Assembly: GCA_029204225.1 (NCBI GenBank)
Contig: CM055112.1
Span: forward strand, 30,282,203-30,346,202
Source of the DNA: Diphasiastrum complanatum
Taxonomy: Eukaryota; Streptophyta; Lycopodiopsida; Lycopodiales; Lycopodiaceae
Length of the DNA: 64,000 bases
Direction of reading: 5' to 3'
Shown piece by piece: positions 40,064-50,955 of the stretch; position 1 is the stretch's first letter; every line of letters begins with the position of its first letter. Position numbers and translations under genes: made by a program. The notes under the pieces were generated by a model. That model was not told where the DNA came from and did no database searches. It was given only the letters and a program-made list of their open reading frames with translations.

Positions 40064-41774
40064 CTCCCTCTTCAACTAGTTTTAGCATAGACTTTGATAA
40101 TACTTCAAGTGAAGTCCTATGCTTCATGAACAAGTCTTTTCCCAATGCTTTGGTGAAGATATCAGCTACACATTCCCTTGAAGACACATGTTGAAGCTCC
40201 ACCTCCTTTGCAATGACTCGCTCCCTCACAAAATGATATTGTATCTCAATATGCTTGCTCCTAGCATGAAAGATAGGATTGGATGCCATGCTTTGACAAA
40301 AGCCCTTAAATTTGTTAGATATGTACTCACCACCATTGTCACCTCTCAAGCACTTGATCTTTGTAGAAAATTGGTTCTCCCTTGCATTCTTGAACTTGAC
40401 AAAGACATCATACACTTCATCCTTGCTCTTTAGTAGATAGATCCAACAAAATCTACTAAAATCATCAATGAATGTTACATACATCTTAGCCCCACTATTG
40501 CTAATTGTAGTAAATCCATGAATATCCGAATGTACAAGTTGAAAAGGCTTTGTACATCTAGAAATAGATCTAGTATAAGGTAGTCTATGTGACTTAGACA
40601 AAGCACAAGACTCACAAACATTCTTGTCATTACTTAAGGAACTTGGAAGACCAATCACAACCTTCTTCCTTGCCATTACCTCCCATGACTTGAAGTTGAG
40701 GTGTCCCATCCTTTTGTGCCAAACCTCTTGAATAGAAATCTGCTCCCTTGCAACAAATCCAGCTTGGTTAGCAATAACACAAGCATCAAGTTTGAACAAC
40801 TTCCCTTGCCTTTTACCTTTTCCAATCAAGACATCCTTCCTTTCGATCAAACAAGCATCTCCATCAAACTCCACCTTGAGGCCCTTACTTAGCATTTGAC
40901 TCACACTAAGCAAATTCTTGGTATTAGATGGAATAAACAAGACATCCTCCACATGAACATTTCTATTTGTAGAGAGAGAAATAGGAATTGTGCCAATCCC
41001 TTTGATTGCACACTCACCATCATTGGCCATGTAGATCACCCTCTTGTCATCTCCATATGCCAACAAAGAAGTAAAGTACTCTTTGTGAAAGGTCATGTGT
41101 GAACTTGCTCCACTATCAATCCACCAAGGATCTAGATCTCCATCATTAGCAAGCATACATGAAGACATCACAAAAGCATCATCATTTGCATCTTGCACAT
41201 CCAAACCATCCTCATCAAGAATAAGATTACCTTGCTTATCTCCTTGATCTCTCTTCTTCTTGTAGCACTCACTTGTAAAGTGTCCTTTGATGCCACAATA
41301 GAAGCACTTGAGCTTTGATCTATCCTTCTTTTTGCCACTTGAAGAAGCATCCACTTGATCTTGCCCTTTAGACTGCTTGCTTTTGGTTTTGCCCTTGAAT
41401 TTGCCCTTTGTGAACATAGCATCCTCTTGAAGTGTCGATGTAGATCCACCTCTTGCTTGAAGCCTATATTCCTCATTGATCAAGATCTCTTGAAGATCCA
41501 TCAAACTTGGCAAAGTCTTTTGAATAGCAATACTTTGAACAATGCTATCATGAGCATCCAACAAGCTATTAAGAATCACTTGAATAAGCTCTCCTTCCTT
41601 AATGCTTTCATCTATGCAAGCTAACTCATCATTCAATGCTTTCATTCTCAAAACAAAAGTACTTGGATTTTTTTCATTCTTTTGCAAACAAGAAAAGATT
41701 TGCCTTCTTAGAGTCAACACTCTAGAAGTAGACTTGGATTCATAAAGCTTCTTCAATGAATTCCAAGCTTCCAA
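40059..41774 (-). CDS. Copia A2 Gag-protease-integrase/RNase H frame (fossil)
   Basis: The 571-residue frame carries part of Gag, the zinc knuckle CFYCGIKGHFTSEC, protease WWIDSGASSHM, pre-integrase WHKRMGHLNF, the front of integrase (HSDIHGF, FIDDFSRFCWIYLL, GDNGGEY) and the RNase H end (ARSKHIEIQYHFVRE, VADIFTKAL). Gag continues upstream to about 41910 (ATG matching MATSIGVMLEAN). No RT domain is present. The protein is near-identical to A1 wherever both have it. The long open frame in a compact element suggests a defective family that still spread by using helper proteins. Confidence 0.88.
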   Translation of the reverse strand: MEAWNSLKKLYESKSTSRVLTLRRQIFSCLQKNEKNPSTFVLRMKALNDELACIDESIKEGELIQVILNSLLDAHDSIVQSIAIQKTLPSLMDLQEILINEEYRLQARGGSTSTLQEDAMFTKGKFKGKTKSKQSKGQDQVDASSSGKKKDRSKLKCFYCGIKGHFTSECYKKKRDQGDKQGNLILDEDGLDVQDANDDAFVMSSCMLANDGDLDPWWIDSGASSHMTFHKEYFTSLLAYGDDKRVIYMANDGECAIKGIGTIPISLSTNRNVHVEDVLFIPSNTKNLLSVSQMLSKGLKVEFDGDACLIERKDVLIGKGKRQGKLFKLDACVIANQAGFVAREQISIQEVWHKRMGHLNFKSWEVMARKKVVIGLPSSLSNDKNVCESCALSKSHRLPYTRSISRCTKPFQLVHSDIHGFTTISNSGAKMYVTFIDDFSRFCWIYLLKSKDEVYDVFVKFKNARENQFSTKIKCLRGDNGGEYISNKFKGFCQSMASNPIFHARSKHIEIQYHFVRERVIAKEVELQHVSSRECVADIFTKALGKDLFMKHRTSLEVLSKSMLKLVEEGV

Positions 41775-42508
41775 AGATGATGTGCACTTACCAACTTCCT
41801 TAAGAAGTTCATCTCAAGAAGTGACTCCATCCTCACTTTCCATAATGAATAGTCACCTGAGGTAAGCCTATCATTGGCTTCCAACATGACTCCAATTGAG
41901 GTTGCCATGTAGCAATGACCTAATCTTCTCTTTCAGCCTGCTTCAATGCACAAGGCAATCCTTTGAACGACAACAAATGCTTTCAAAAGAAATCACCAAG
42001 ATTTGAAACTATCTCAAAAATTCTATTCTAGCACTTATCCAAGCAAATCAATACATAGAATCATGGAATCTTGATCAACCTATGATCTATCCTCAATCTA
42101 ATGACTTTTGCCACTTCCTAAGATTGAAACACACTCAAATGAAGTCCAGCAACCTCACTATCTAGAGATCCAATCAAAATTAGGGTTTTGACAAAATCAC
42201 AAAAAATTGACTATTCCAAATCTACATGCAAATGCTGAAAATTTGATATGCAATCTATAAGCCACCACTTAGGCTGAACCAATGATCCAAAAATCGGCCA
42301 AATCCAGCATGTGAATTCAAAAAACGGAATTGAACAAGTATATTGACCTATTTAGTGTTTTGATCTACAAAAGATCCAATCTACAAAAGCAAAAAATCCG
42401 ATTTTGGTGTAGAATCCTCTCTAGCATGCTCTAGACTTGATATCTTCACCAAATCATTGATAGATATGATTTTCTCCTTCATAACCTGAAACACAAGCTC
42501 TGATACCA

Positions 42509-43152
42509 TGTGAAAGATTTCAGATCCTTAAGATCCAATCTACTTGAATGATCTTTGGTTAGAAAGAGAAATACACTACCAACTTCACCAATGTAGAAAA
42601 ATCAGCATCTACACACAATTTGAGATGCAAACACTAATACAACTTGATCAAACTTGAATGAAGTGATTATGTACTGTTGCTGTCCGTACAAAACCAGCAA
42701 GCTACTGTATTTCACACGTGTGGATTCAAAAATAACAAATATAGATCATTCTACACATAGAATTGCAAGCAATCACCAAGATAGTGCACCAATGGATAGT
42801 AGAACCCAAGAGAACCATGTATAAGCATGAAATGAGATAGAGAAGAGAGAAGATGACTCTCTCCACGAGTTACATCATTTTATAGCAGGTCCAAACCCTA
42901 TTTGGCCACTTGGCTTTCCCACCAAAATGCTAACCCTACCAATTTTGGGTCTAGATTCAATGTACCCAACTTATTCAAATTGAATCTACTCAAACTCGCA
43001 TTCTATCTTTCCCACACTTTCAAAAAGTGTTTATTCAAATAAAATTTAGACTAATGAACTTTGAAAAGTCAACCTCTAAGTCTAAAACAAGTTTTGGCCT
43101 CAATATGCCAAATATGGTAATATTGCAAAATGTGCTAGTTGAATCTTTCAAA
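42509..43152 (-). repeat. 5' LTR of Copia A2
   Basis: It is 644 bp, next to the primer site ending at 42508, and pairs with 39413-40063. It includes the CACACGTGTG palindrome near 42714. Confidence 0.93.
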
Positions 43153-43344
43153 AAGATTTTTCTTTCGGAGAGCCTCCAAATGGGGGTTATGAAGTAATTG
43201 GCTCTTTCTTTGGCATGTGTTGGTGAGACTCTGATCGTGGATCAGTTGCCAGGATCTTTCACCATTTTGATGCTATTATCCCATAACGAGACTTCTAGCT
43301 TGTAATGGGCTTCATCCTCAGCTAGGTCCCAATCTATGCATTCT

Positions 43345-44400
43345 CTGTTAGTAGATTCCAGGGAATCCCCAAATGTCGAGCCAAGCTAAAGACATAGATT
43401 ACCCATGACCGAGGAGGTCTCAAAAGGAGGAGAGCATAGAAAGCTGAGAGCCGAGCATGAGAGCCGAGGATTACTAGCTAGGGTAACAATGATTATTCAT
43501 GTGAGCCTACATGGTGAATCCCAGAGAAGGAATGACCATGTAGGAGCTAGTAATATTTCCTAGGCATTGTAAATAAGCGTAGACCCCCTTAAATAATTTA
43601 GAGTGAGCCACCTTTTGATGGTGACCTCTAGTGGAAGGGCAAATTCCACTTGTATTTTTCAAATTAGTGGAATTGCCACTTGGACTCCACATGGGCAGCC
43701 TTCTTGCTTATTTAAAGGCCCCCTTCTCTTGTGAGAGAGCTTTGATTGTATTGTCATTTGCTCTTGAGTGAATAAAGAAGATCTTCCACGAGTTCTTGAT
43801 GACTGTGAAGCTCCTTGTTCATGGCAATCTTCTTGAGTGAAATTTCTATGAGCATGTTCTGATTTTCCTTTGTGTTTATGGATTAATTAGATTTCTTGCA
43901 TACTCTCTTGCTTGTGGAATGTAGATGTGCATTAACTTTCTTGTTTTTTGAATTTGTAGTTTCAGCATGCAGGTAAACTATAGAGGCTGAGATTGTGGAT
44001 TTGATTTGCATACCTTCTAACAATCTTATCCTTGATTGTTCTTGGGTATCCCAAGCATCAAGAAATGGGTGTTTCTTGATCCTTGGGCTGCTAGAATGCT
44101 GTTAGGATGCTAGTTTTCTTGTTTCTTGTTTCTTGTTGAGTAGTTTAATCTTGTCATTGCCTTGTTCTATGATTTTGGTAGATAGATTATAGATTTGCTC
44201 CCTGATTCAGAACGTTGATCTATACTAAGCTAGGACTGGTTGCATGGCTTGTATATGCATGTAGTTGAGTAACATATCTGTCTCTCCCCACTGACAGACT
44301 GGGAATACACAGTGTAATCTGAGAAACACTTCTGCTTGGAAACCGTTCTAACAAGAAGACCAAACCATAAGAACTGTAACCAACGGAAGTAACAAAAAGA
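43345..44400 (+). repeat. LTR family L, plus-strand copy (edges approximate)
   Basis: This matches the reverse complement of 49990-50955 over most of its length and also matches 49555-49985 directly. It has a TATA-like ttatttaaagg near 43718 and a downstream CT-rich start region, as in LTR promoters. Terminal TG/CA ends could not be fixed. The three copies are moderately diverged. Confidence 0.7.
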
Positions 44401-45239
44401 AGAAGAACGAATGACAAAATACCATGTTCACAGATTCAGTGGGATCTGTGAACATTCTCACAAGAGACCGTCATTGAGAGGGTCCAAAGTACTAGCTCTC
44501 ACATGGTCTTCCATCTTTTGGGAATTACCATGGGGCTCACAATATATGCACTTAGCCTAACACTAGTAGTTCTCGTGCTCTCAAGCTTGGCTCTCAATGA
44601 CATCTCCACTAGAAGCCCTTTTGAGTGGTGAGGCACTGCATCGACACCTCAGGGGCATGGCATCAGCTAACTTTCGCAAACCTCAATTATTTGTTTTTTA
44701 TCGACTCATGTCCCATAGGCCCAGGGAAGGGCTCAGCCGCTGCACCGCCTCGATCCTTGATGCATCTTAGCAATAGGTTTGGTTTTATTGGCCGGCTAGG
44801 TGCCTCATTCTCATATCCTTTCGAAAAGAGGATAATATTGAAGATGCTTTCATTGAGGCAAATGAGGCCATAGCTCTAATTTGTTAAAGCAGAATCGTGC
44901 TAGGTGGTTGGCAGCATGACCAATAAATTGCTTAGCCCATGATGGATCTTGCCCCAGCTCTTTGTTGGCATCATTGGTCTAGCTCCATCAATGACTCAAG
45001 TAGTAGCCAACAAAAGTTTAGTTATTAGAAAGTTACGGCTTAGGTAGCCCTTTCTTTGCAATGGTGGCCTCCATTGATGGCTCAGACAGCTCTCCATTGG
45101 CAATGATCGCCTCCAATGGCAGCGATGGCCTAGCCTCACTTATGGCTCAAGTAGCTCTCTCTTGGTAGTTATGGCAACAATTGATGGCTTATATAGTTCT
45201 TTTGGTTGATATGTTTAACATTCTATCTTATTGGAAGAC
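44401..45239. other. Spacer with loose tandem repeats (gatggctcaagtagctctc)
   Basis: Variants of ttgatggctcagacagctct recur near 44985, 45072, 45140 and 45183 at about 45-85 bp spacing. No gene was recognised. Confidence 0.5.
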
Positions 45240-45809
45240 TTACATTTTATTTCTCTCAATTGATGGCAATTTTGATAAATTCACACGTGTGGGATACCCT
45301 ACACATGTACTTTTGACTCCATTTTGTTGAGGAGTGTAAGGACAAGAAGTCTCTTTCTTGATCCCTTCCTCCTCACAAAAGGCCTTGAACTCATTGGAGA
45401 TGAATTCTCCACCATTGTCACTTCTAAGAATCTTGATGCTATGATTATGATGCTTTTCCACAAACAACTTGAACTTTACAAAAGTATCAAATACTTGAGA
45501 CTTGAAGGAAAGTAAGAACACCCAACAATATCTTGAGTAGTCATCAATGAAGGTTAAAAACATGGATGAACCTCCATTAGATTTGGTGCTAGCAATGTGC
45601 ACATCCGAGTGTATGAGTTCAAGAGGATGAGATGACTTTGTGATGGAGTTAGGAAACACCTTCTTATGTGCCTTGGATAAGGCACAAGCTTCACAAACCT
45701 TGTCTTCCTTCCCAATAGACCTTGGTAGGCCTAAAGCATACTCCTCCTTGACTCCTTGATCATAGCCTCCATGGAACCCGAGTTGACATGTCCAAGTCTT
45801 TTGTGCCAT
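45240..45809 (-). CDS. Copia H integrase part (fossil)
   Basis: The frame includes CEACALSKAHKKVF (zinc-binding end), HSDVHIASTKSNGG, FIDDYSRYCWVFLL, RSDNGGEFISNEF and YTPQQNGV. These correspond to the integrase core with D, D and the approach to E. The last residues are not integrase. Confidence 0.88.
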   Translation of the reverse strand: MAQKTWTCQLGFHGGYDQGVKEEYALGLPRSIGKEDKVCEACALSKAHKKVFPNSITKSSHPLELIHSDVHIASTKSNGGSSMFLTFIDDYSRYCWVFLLSFKSQVFDTFVKFKLFVEKHHNHSIKILRSDNGGEFISNEFKAFCEEEGIKKETSCPYTPQQNGVKSTCVGYPTRVNLSKLPSIERNKM

Positions 45810-47140
45810 AAAGTAAAGGTAGATATTTTGCTCTTCTCGGCCAACATGACAACATTAGTATCCACAAATGCATCCAGCTTATAAAGTTTGCCAAGTCTAG
45901 TGCCCTTAGCCACTATCTTACCCTTCTTCTTGATGAAACATTCATTTGAAGCAAAGTCAACATTGAAACCATTGTCTACCATTTGGCCAACACTTAGTAA
46001 ATTCTTTGTTATTGTAGGAATGTACAAAACACCTTCTATGTTGATCTTTTTGGAAGATCCTAAGCAAAGGGGAATGCTACCAACTCCTTCAATCTTACAA
46101 GCTTCATCATTTGCTATATAGATAGACTTTATAGGTCCATCATAAGATAAGAGAGAAGAGAAAAACTCCCTTTTACTAGTCATGTGTGAACTAGCACCCG
46201 AGTCAATCCACCACGGATCTTCTCCTTTGAAGTTTGTTGAAGAAAATATGGACATCATGAGAGAGTCCTCATGTGAACTCTCCTCCTCCTCTTTGCTCAT
46301 GTTGGCTTGGCTTTGATCTTGCTTCCTCTTGAAGCATTCCGAGGCATAATGCCCCATCTGGCTACAATAGTAGCACTTCACCTTTGATTTGTCCTTCTTG
46401 ACTTTGGTGGTTGATGGAGATGTCTTTGGGGGTCCTTCTTGATCCTCAAGCTTTGTAGACTTCTTGAATGTTGATCCTTTGCCTTTGGACTTGCCTTTGC
46501 CTTTGGTGAAGAGAGCTTGGTCATCTCCACCTTGGATGGAAAGCCTATCCATCCTCTCTTGCATTTGGCTCCTTCTTGATTCCTCGGCCATGAGTGTGCC
46601 TTGGAGTTCTTCAAGTATGGGTAGCTTACCCATAATTGCATATCCCTGAGCCAAATTGTCAAATTCAAATCTTAGTCCATTCAATATGAGTTGAACAAGC
46701 TCTTCATCCTTGATAGGGTCACCTATAAAGGCTAGCTCTTTGTTCAATTCCTTTACTCTTAGGACAAAAGTATGTGCACTCTCTCTTTTCTTTTGATAGC
46801 TTCTATAGATTTGATTCTTCAAAGCTAACATTCTAGTTTGGTTCTTGAATTCATAGACCTTTTGCAAAGTCTCCCAAGCATCTTGAGCTGAAGTGCAATC
46901 TCCTACCTCTCTTAAGAGTTCATTTGCAACATTCATTTTTATGCAATGTAGTGCAACATTGCACCTCTTGATGTATTTGGCTTTTTCTTGAGGATGAATA
47001 GGTTCACCCTCCTTACCATTTACAATTTCCATCAGATCTTGCATGATCATGATAGATTCCATTCTAACTTTCCATATGGAATAGTTAGTTTTGTTGAGCC
47101 TTTCATTAGTATCCAAAAGATATGCATTTATAGATGCCAT
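45731..47140 (-). CDS. Copia H Gag-protease-pre-integrase frame (fossil)
   Basis: The 469-residue frame starts MASINAYLLDTNERLNKTNY. Gag motifs are NYSIWKVRMESIM and AQDAWETLQKVYE. The zinc knuckle CYYCSQMGHYASEC is near residue 253, and the protease WWIDSGASSHM near residue 313. Pre-integrase WHKRLGHVNSGSM lies near residue 447. A lysine-rich stretch precedes the knuckle. Its leader and primer site lie directly upstream. Confidence 0.9.
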   Translation of the reverse strand: MASINAYLLDTNERLNKTNYSIWKVRMESIMIMQDLMEIVNGKEGEPIHPQEKAKYIKRCNVALHCIKMNVANELLREVGDCTSAQDAWETLQKVYEFKNQTRMLALKNQIYRSYQKKRESAHTFVLRVKELNKELAFIGDPIKDEELVQLILNGLRFEFDNLAQGYAIMGKLPILEELQGTLMAEESRRSQMQERMDRLSIQGGDDQALFTKGKGKSKGKGSTFKKSTKLEDQEGPPKTSPSTTKVKKDKSKVKCYYCSQMGHYASECFKRKQDQSQANMSKEEEESSHEDSLMMSIFSSTNFKGEDPWWIDSGASSHMTSKREFFSSLLSYDGPIKSIYIANDEACKIEGVGSIPLCLGSSKKINIEGVLYIPTITKNLLSVGQMVDNGFNVDFASNECFIKKKGKIVAKGTRLGKLYKLDAFVDTNVVMLAEKSKISTFTLWHKRLGHVNSGSMEAMIKESRRSML

Positions 47141-47951
47141 CTAGTCTCCTAATCAAGGACTTGACACAAGTGAAGGTTACTTCTATTGGTTTTATTGAAG
47201 GTCTACCTTATCCCACTTCTTAGGGACCTGAAAAGATCAGTAATAGACTTCCTATAAAGATCTAAGAATGATCTCTAACAAAATCAAATCATAGAATACT
47301 AGAAACAATGCACTTGCTTGATTGAAGTAGACAATACTAGTAGAATTGCCCCTCTTTCTATAAAGAACATTAAAGCTTCCAAATGATCTGATCAAGAGTG
47401 AATTTCAGCAACCTAATATACTTCCAAAATCACTTGTAAAAGATCTAAATGGAACTTAATGAGGATGCAACACAATCTACTATCCAATCACAAGCAAAAA
47501 ATGATCAAAATTGATGAAAAATTGATCTAATTTGGTGCATAAGTCAAGCAATGGTTGGACTGAACCTAAATCACTTTAGGAGGTGTCTACTACACCTTAG
47601 AACAGCCTTGAAGAGTCCCCAAAACTCTGATCTTCCCTCTCCTTGAATGCTAGAAAGCCTCCTCTATGAAATCACCTCCAAAACTCGCTTAGAAATCAAT
47701 GCTTGGAGCAACCAAAACTTGCTATCTTGGTAATGTGAATTGAATTCAACTTTGCCTCTGGTTTTAGACACCTAAACACCTGAAAATGAAGTCACACAAC
47801 ACCAATCTCCAATGTATTTGACTCACTTTGAGTTCTAGAATCAATAGTAGATGCTAAGATCCAATCTACACAAGATTTAGATCAAAAATTGTGATCAAAT
47901 TGAATGAAAACCAAGGATTTAGCTCATTTCAGCCTTTAGGCTCTGATACCA

Positions 47952-48633
47952 TGTAAAAATTACAGCAAATAAGGATCCTAAAACACTTGAAATGATGAGA
48001 GAAACAATAGATTATGATTTCATAAGATTAGCACAAGTTGAACCATCAAAATCCATCAAAAATCTATGCTTGAACCTCACTAAATGGCCCAAATCCTTGA
48101 AGAAGGCTTAACACGTGTGAAAGTACGGCCTCCCACAGTCTGAGTACTGTACACCAGACCTACATTCAATCCTATAATCATTAGTAATCACAAGTACTCA
48201 AACAAGTATGAACATAGAGAGCGATTGCACCATTATGAGAGAAAAAACATGAAATTGCTTGATTAATTTTGGTGAGATATCATCACCTATATATACATGA
48301 TCCATCACGGTTTTGGGCAGGTATGAGTAGCCCTAAACCTATCCCTAATTCTAATTTTGGTGGATCTTTCATCCCTACCAGGTTAGGGTTGGAATCTTGG
48401 AGATCCCTCAACAATGCAAAAACTACCAAAAATAGCTCCTATTTTTTCTCCCTTGTATCTAAGCATAATTTGGACTCATTCCAAAGGTTCTAACACTTAG
48501 GTCTACTTGAGAACATCCTTATGAATGGAATCCTATGCTATTTGGCACGTGTGACAAGCCACATCATGACCATCTAACTATTTACAAGTCATATGACCAA
48601 AACTAGTCAAGCTAGAATTGTGAATTTTTAACA
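47952..48633 (-). repeat. 5' LTR of Copia H
   Basis: It is 682 bp with imperfect inverted ends (tgtaaaaatt / aatttttaaca on the plus strand), next to the primer site. CACGTGTG motifs lie near 48112 and 48545. Confidence 0.8.
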
Positions 48634-49094
48634 TCCTCTTCTCTGCAAAGGTGCCAAATCAAAAGGGATATCCACATGTAGATTGTACAATGTCATTATC
48701 AAAAAAATAGTAGAGTAATCAGTTGCATCAAAGTACTATGACCGGATTCTATGAAGCAAAACAAAATACTCATCTTTGATTATATCGTATACTATGTACG
48801 ATCAATCCAATCTCCATGCTTGTATGCTTGATTCAAATTTGGAAAGGCCACTCATTTTTTCATTCCAATAGGTAGTTGGTGCTCATATTTCCATTCCAAG
48901 GTGATTATGGCGTTCATAATTGGAGATGGCACCCATATTTCCATTCTCGTGGAAGGAATGCATATGTAGACATTTTGCAATTTTTTTTTATTCAAATTTG
49001 GGGATGGCGGTCATATTCTAGATCCAGTGAAATATTGTCCTTTTCGTAACCAATGGAGGGAATATTTTTGACTTTAGTCAAGTTATACTTCGAA
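48634..49094. other. Spacer, nothing recognised
   Basis: A loose repeat of catatttccattcc occurs near 48880, 48935 and 48855; otherwise nothing. Confidence 0.5.
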
Positions 49095-49545
49095 CTATTT
49101 ACAATTCTTAACTGTGACTATAGACACTGTGGTTAGATCATTGGGAGTTGGGGAGGCCTCGGGAGTGGTGGAGGCAAGCAAATAAACAATATTGTTTTTT
49201 TTATATCCTACATGGCATTTCTTAAAGAGTCTTTTTGATATTGAGAACTCCTCTAATGTCAGCCTTGTTCCTTCTCTTTGGGTTGTACCTACATTCATAT
49301 GATGAATGCTTAAACCAGCATCTATCGGCTGTGTGTCCCGGCTTTTGACAGTGATCACAAGAAGAGGTTTGTCGATTGTTTCTACCTTTTGTCGAATACT
49401 TTGATTGAGTCTTGTCAAATCTTGGGTTGTTCTTATTCTTTTCTTTCTCCCTTGTGAAAAGGGCCTTCTCCTGGTCGCTGCTTCCTTCTCCCTCATCTCT
49501 CATTAGTCTCTCATCAGCAACAAGACTGATAGGTCGCTCGAACAA
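49095..49545 (-). mobile_element. Copia gag fragment with zinc knuckle, minus strand (fossil)
   Basis: Overlapping frames (49545-49222 and 49496-49095) carry EKALFTREKEKNKNNPRFDK, then SSCDHCQKPGHTADRCWFKH, a CX2CX4HX4C zinc knuckle. This is the C-terminal Gag region of a Copia family different from A, B and H. It abuts the LTR L copy at 49555. Confidence 0.8.
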
Positions 49546-50955
49546 GAAAATCTTTCACGAGTTCTTGATGATTGTGAAGCTCCTTGTTCATGGCAATCTT
49601 CTTGAGTGAAATTTTCACGAGCATGTTCTGATTTCCCTTTGTGTTTGTGGATTAATTAGATTTCTTGCTTACTCTCTTGCTTGTGGAATGTAGATGTGGA
49701 TTAACTTTCTTGTTTCTTGAATTTGTAGTTTCAGCATGCAGGTAAACTATAGAGGCTGAGATTGGGGGTCTGATTTGCATACCATCTAACAATCTTGTCC
49801 TTGATTGTTCTTGGGCATTCCAAGCATCAAGAAATGGGTGTTTCTTGATCCTTAGGCTGCTAGAATGCTGATAGGATGTTATTTTTCTTGTTTCTTGTTT
49901 TTTGCTGAGTAGCTTAATCTTGTCATTGCATTGTTCTTTGATTTCCTAGATAGATTGAAGATTTTCCAAGCATCAATTCACAGTAAGTATTCTCCAACCT
50001 GTCAGTGGGGAGTCACGGATCCGATACTCAGTTACATGCATAAACCAGCCATGTAACCAGACTTAGCTCAAGAAGATCAACATTCTGGAATAGGGAGCAA
50101 TCCTACCACTGTCTACTAAATCAGAAAGCAGTCAAGAACAAGATTAACTACTGGAACAAGAAACAAGAAACAAGAAACAAGAAACTAGATTCCTAACAGT
50201 ATTTTGACAGTCCAAGAATCAAGAAACACTCATCTCTTGATGCTCAGAATGCCCAAGAACAATCAAGAATTGAAATGTAAGAAAGTATGCAAGATCTACA
50301 CCACAAACCAGCCTATTTAGTTTACTTGCATGCTGATTCCTACCTTATTCCACAACAAGAAATGAATTCTAATCCACAACTAAGCAAGGAAGAAAACAAG
50401 AACCTAGGAATCCACAAGACAAGGAAATCAAAACATGCTCATAGAAACTTCACTCAAGAACATTGCCATGAACAAGGAGCTTAGTAATTATCAAGAACTC
50501 GTGGAGGATCTTCTTTATTTACTCAAGAGGACTTGACAATATATTCAAAGTTCCCTCACAAGAGAGGGGGGCCCTTAAATACACAAGAAGGCTACCCATG
50601 TGGAGCCCAAGTGGCAATTCCACCAAATTAGAAATTACATGTGGAATTTGCCTTTTCACTAAAGGTCACCATCAAAGGTGGCTCACTCTAACTAATTTAA
50701 GGGGGGTCTACATTTATTTACAATGCCTAGGAAATATTACTAGCTCCTACATGGTCGTTCCTTCTCTGGGATACACCATGTAGGCACACATAGATATTTC
50801 ACTGTCATCCTAGCTAGTAATTTCTCGGCTCTCATGCTCGGCTCTCAGCTTCTTCTGCTCTCCTCCTTCTGAGACCTCCTCGGTCATGGGTGAGAGATAT
50901 TCTGTGTCTTCAGCTTGGCTCGGCATCTGGGGATTTTCTGGAATCTGCTAGCAAG
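49546..50955. repeat. Inverted pair of LTR family L sequences
   Basis: Bases 49555-49985 read in the same direction as 43790-44200. Bases 49990-50955 read in the opposite direction and match 43345-44330. The two arms meet near 49985, so about 430 bp on each side are self-complementary and could form a long hairpin. Lines such as caagaaacaagaaacaag (50155-50180) are small internal repeats. Confidence 0.8.

Larger units (their letters stand above)
39413..43152 (-). mobile_element. Copia A2, two LTRs and AAGAT target duplication (fossil, young)
   Basis: Minus-strand element of 3740 bp with 3' LTR 39413-40063, coding part 40059-about 41930, leader to 42508 and 5' LTR 42509-43152. The 5-bp direct repeat AAGAT flanks it (39408-39412 and 43153-43157). 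The primer site reads TGGTATCAGAGCTT next to the 5' LTR. The two LTRs differ at roughly 2-3% of sites by eye, so insertion is recent in plant terms, perhaps a few million years or less depending on the rate. It is shorter than a full Copia and lacks RT, so it could only move with help. Confidence 0.93.
45240..48633 (-). mobile_element. Copia H: 5' LTR, leader, gag, protease, integrase (fossil)
   Basis: On the minus strand: 5' LTR 48633-47952 (TGTTAAAAATTC...AATTTTTACA), primer site CATGGTATCAGAGCC at 47951-47937, leader, then Gag-protease-pre-integrase (47140-45731) and integrase (45809-45300). Near 45275-45312 the sequence switches to an LTR end of the Copia B type (cacacgtgtgggat). RT, RNase H and its own 3' LTR are not seen. 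About one break was noticed in the coding part. Confidence 0.88.
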
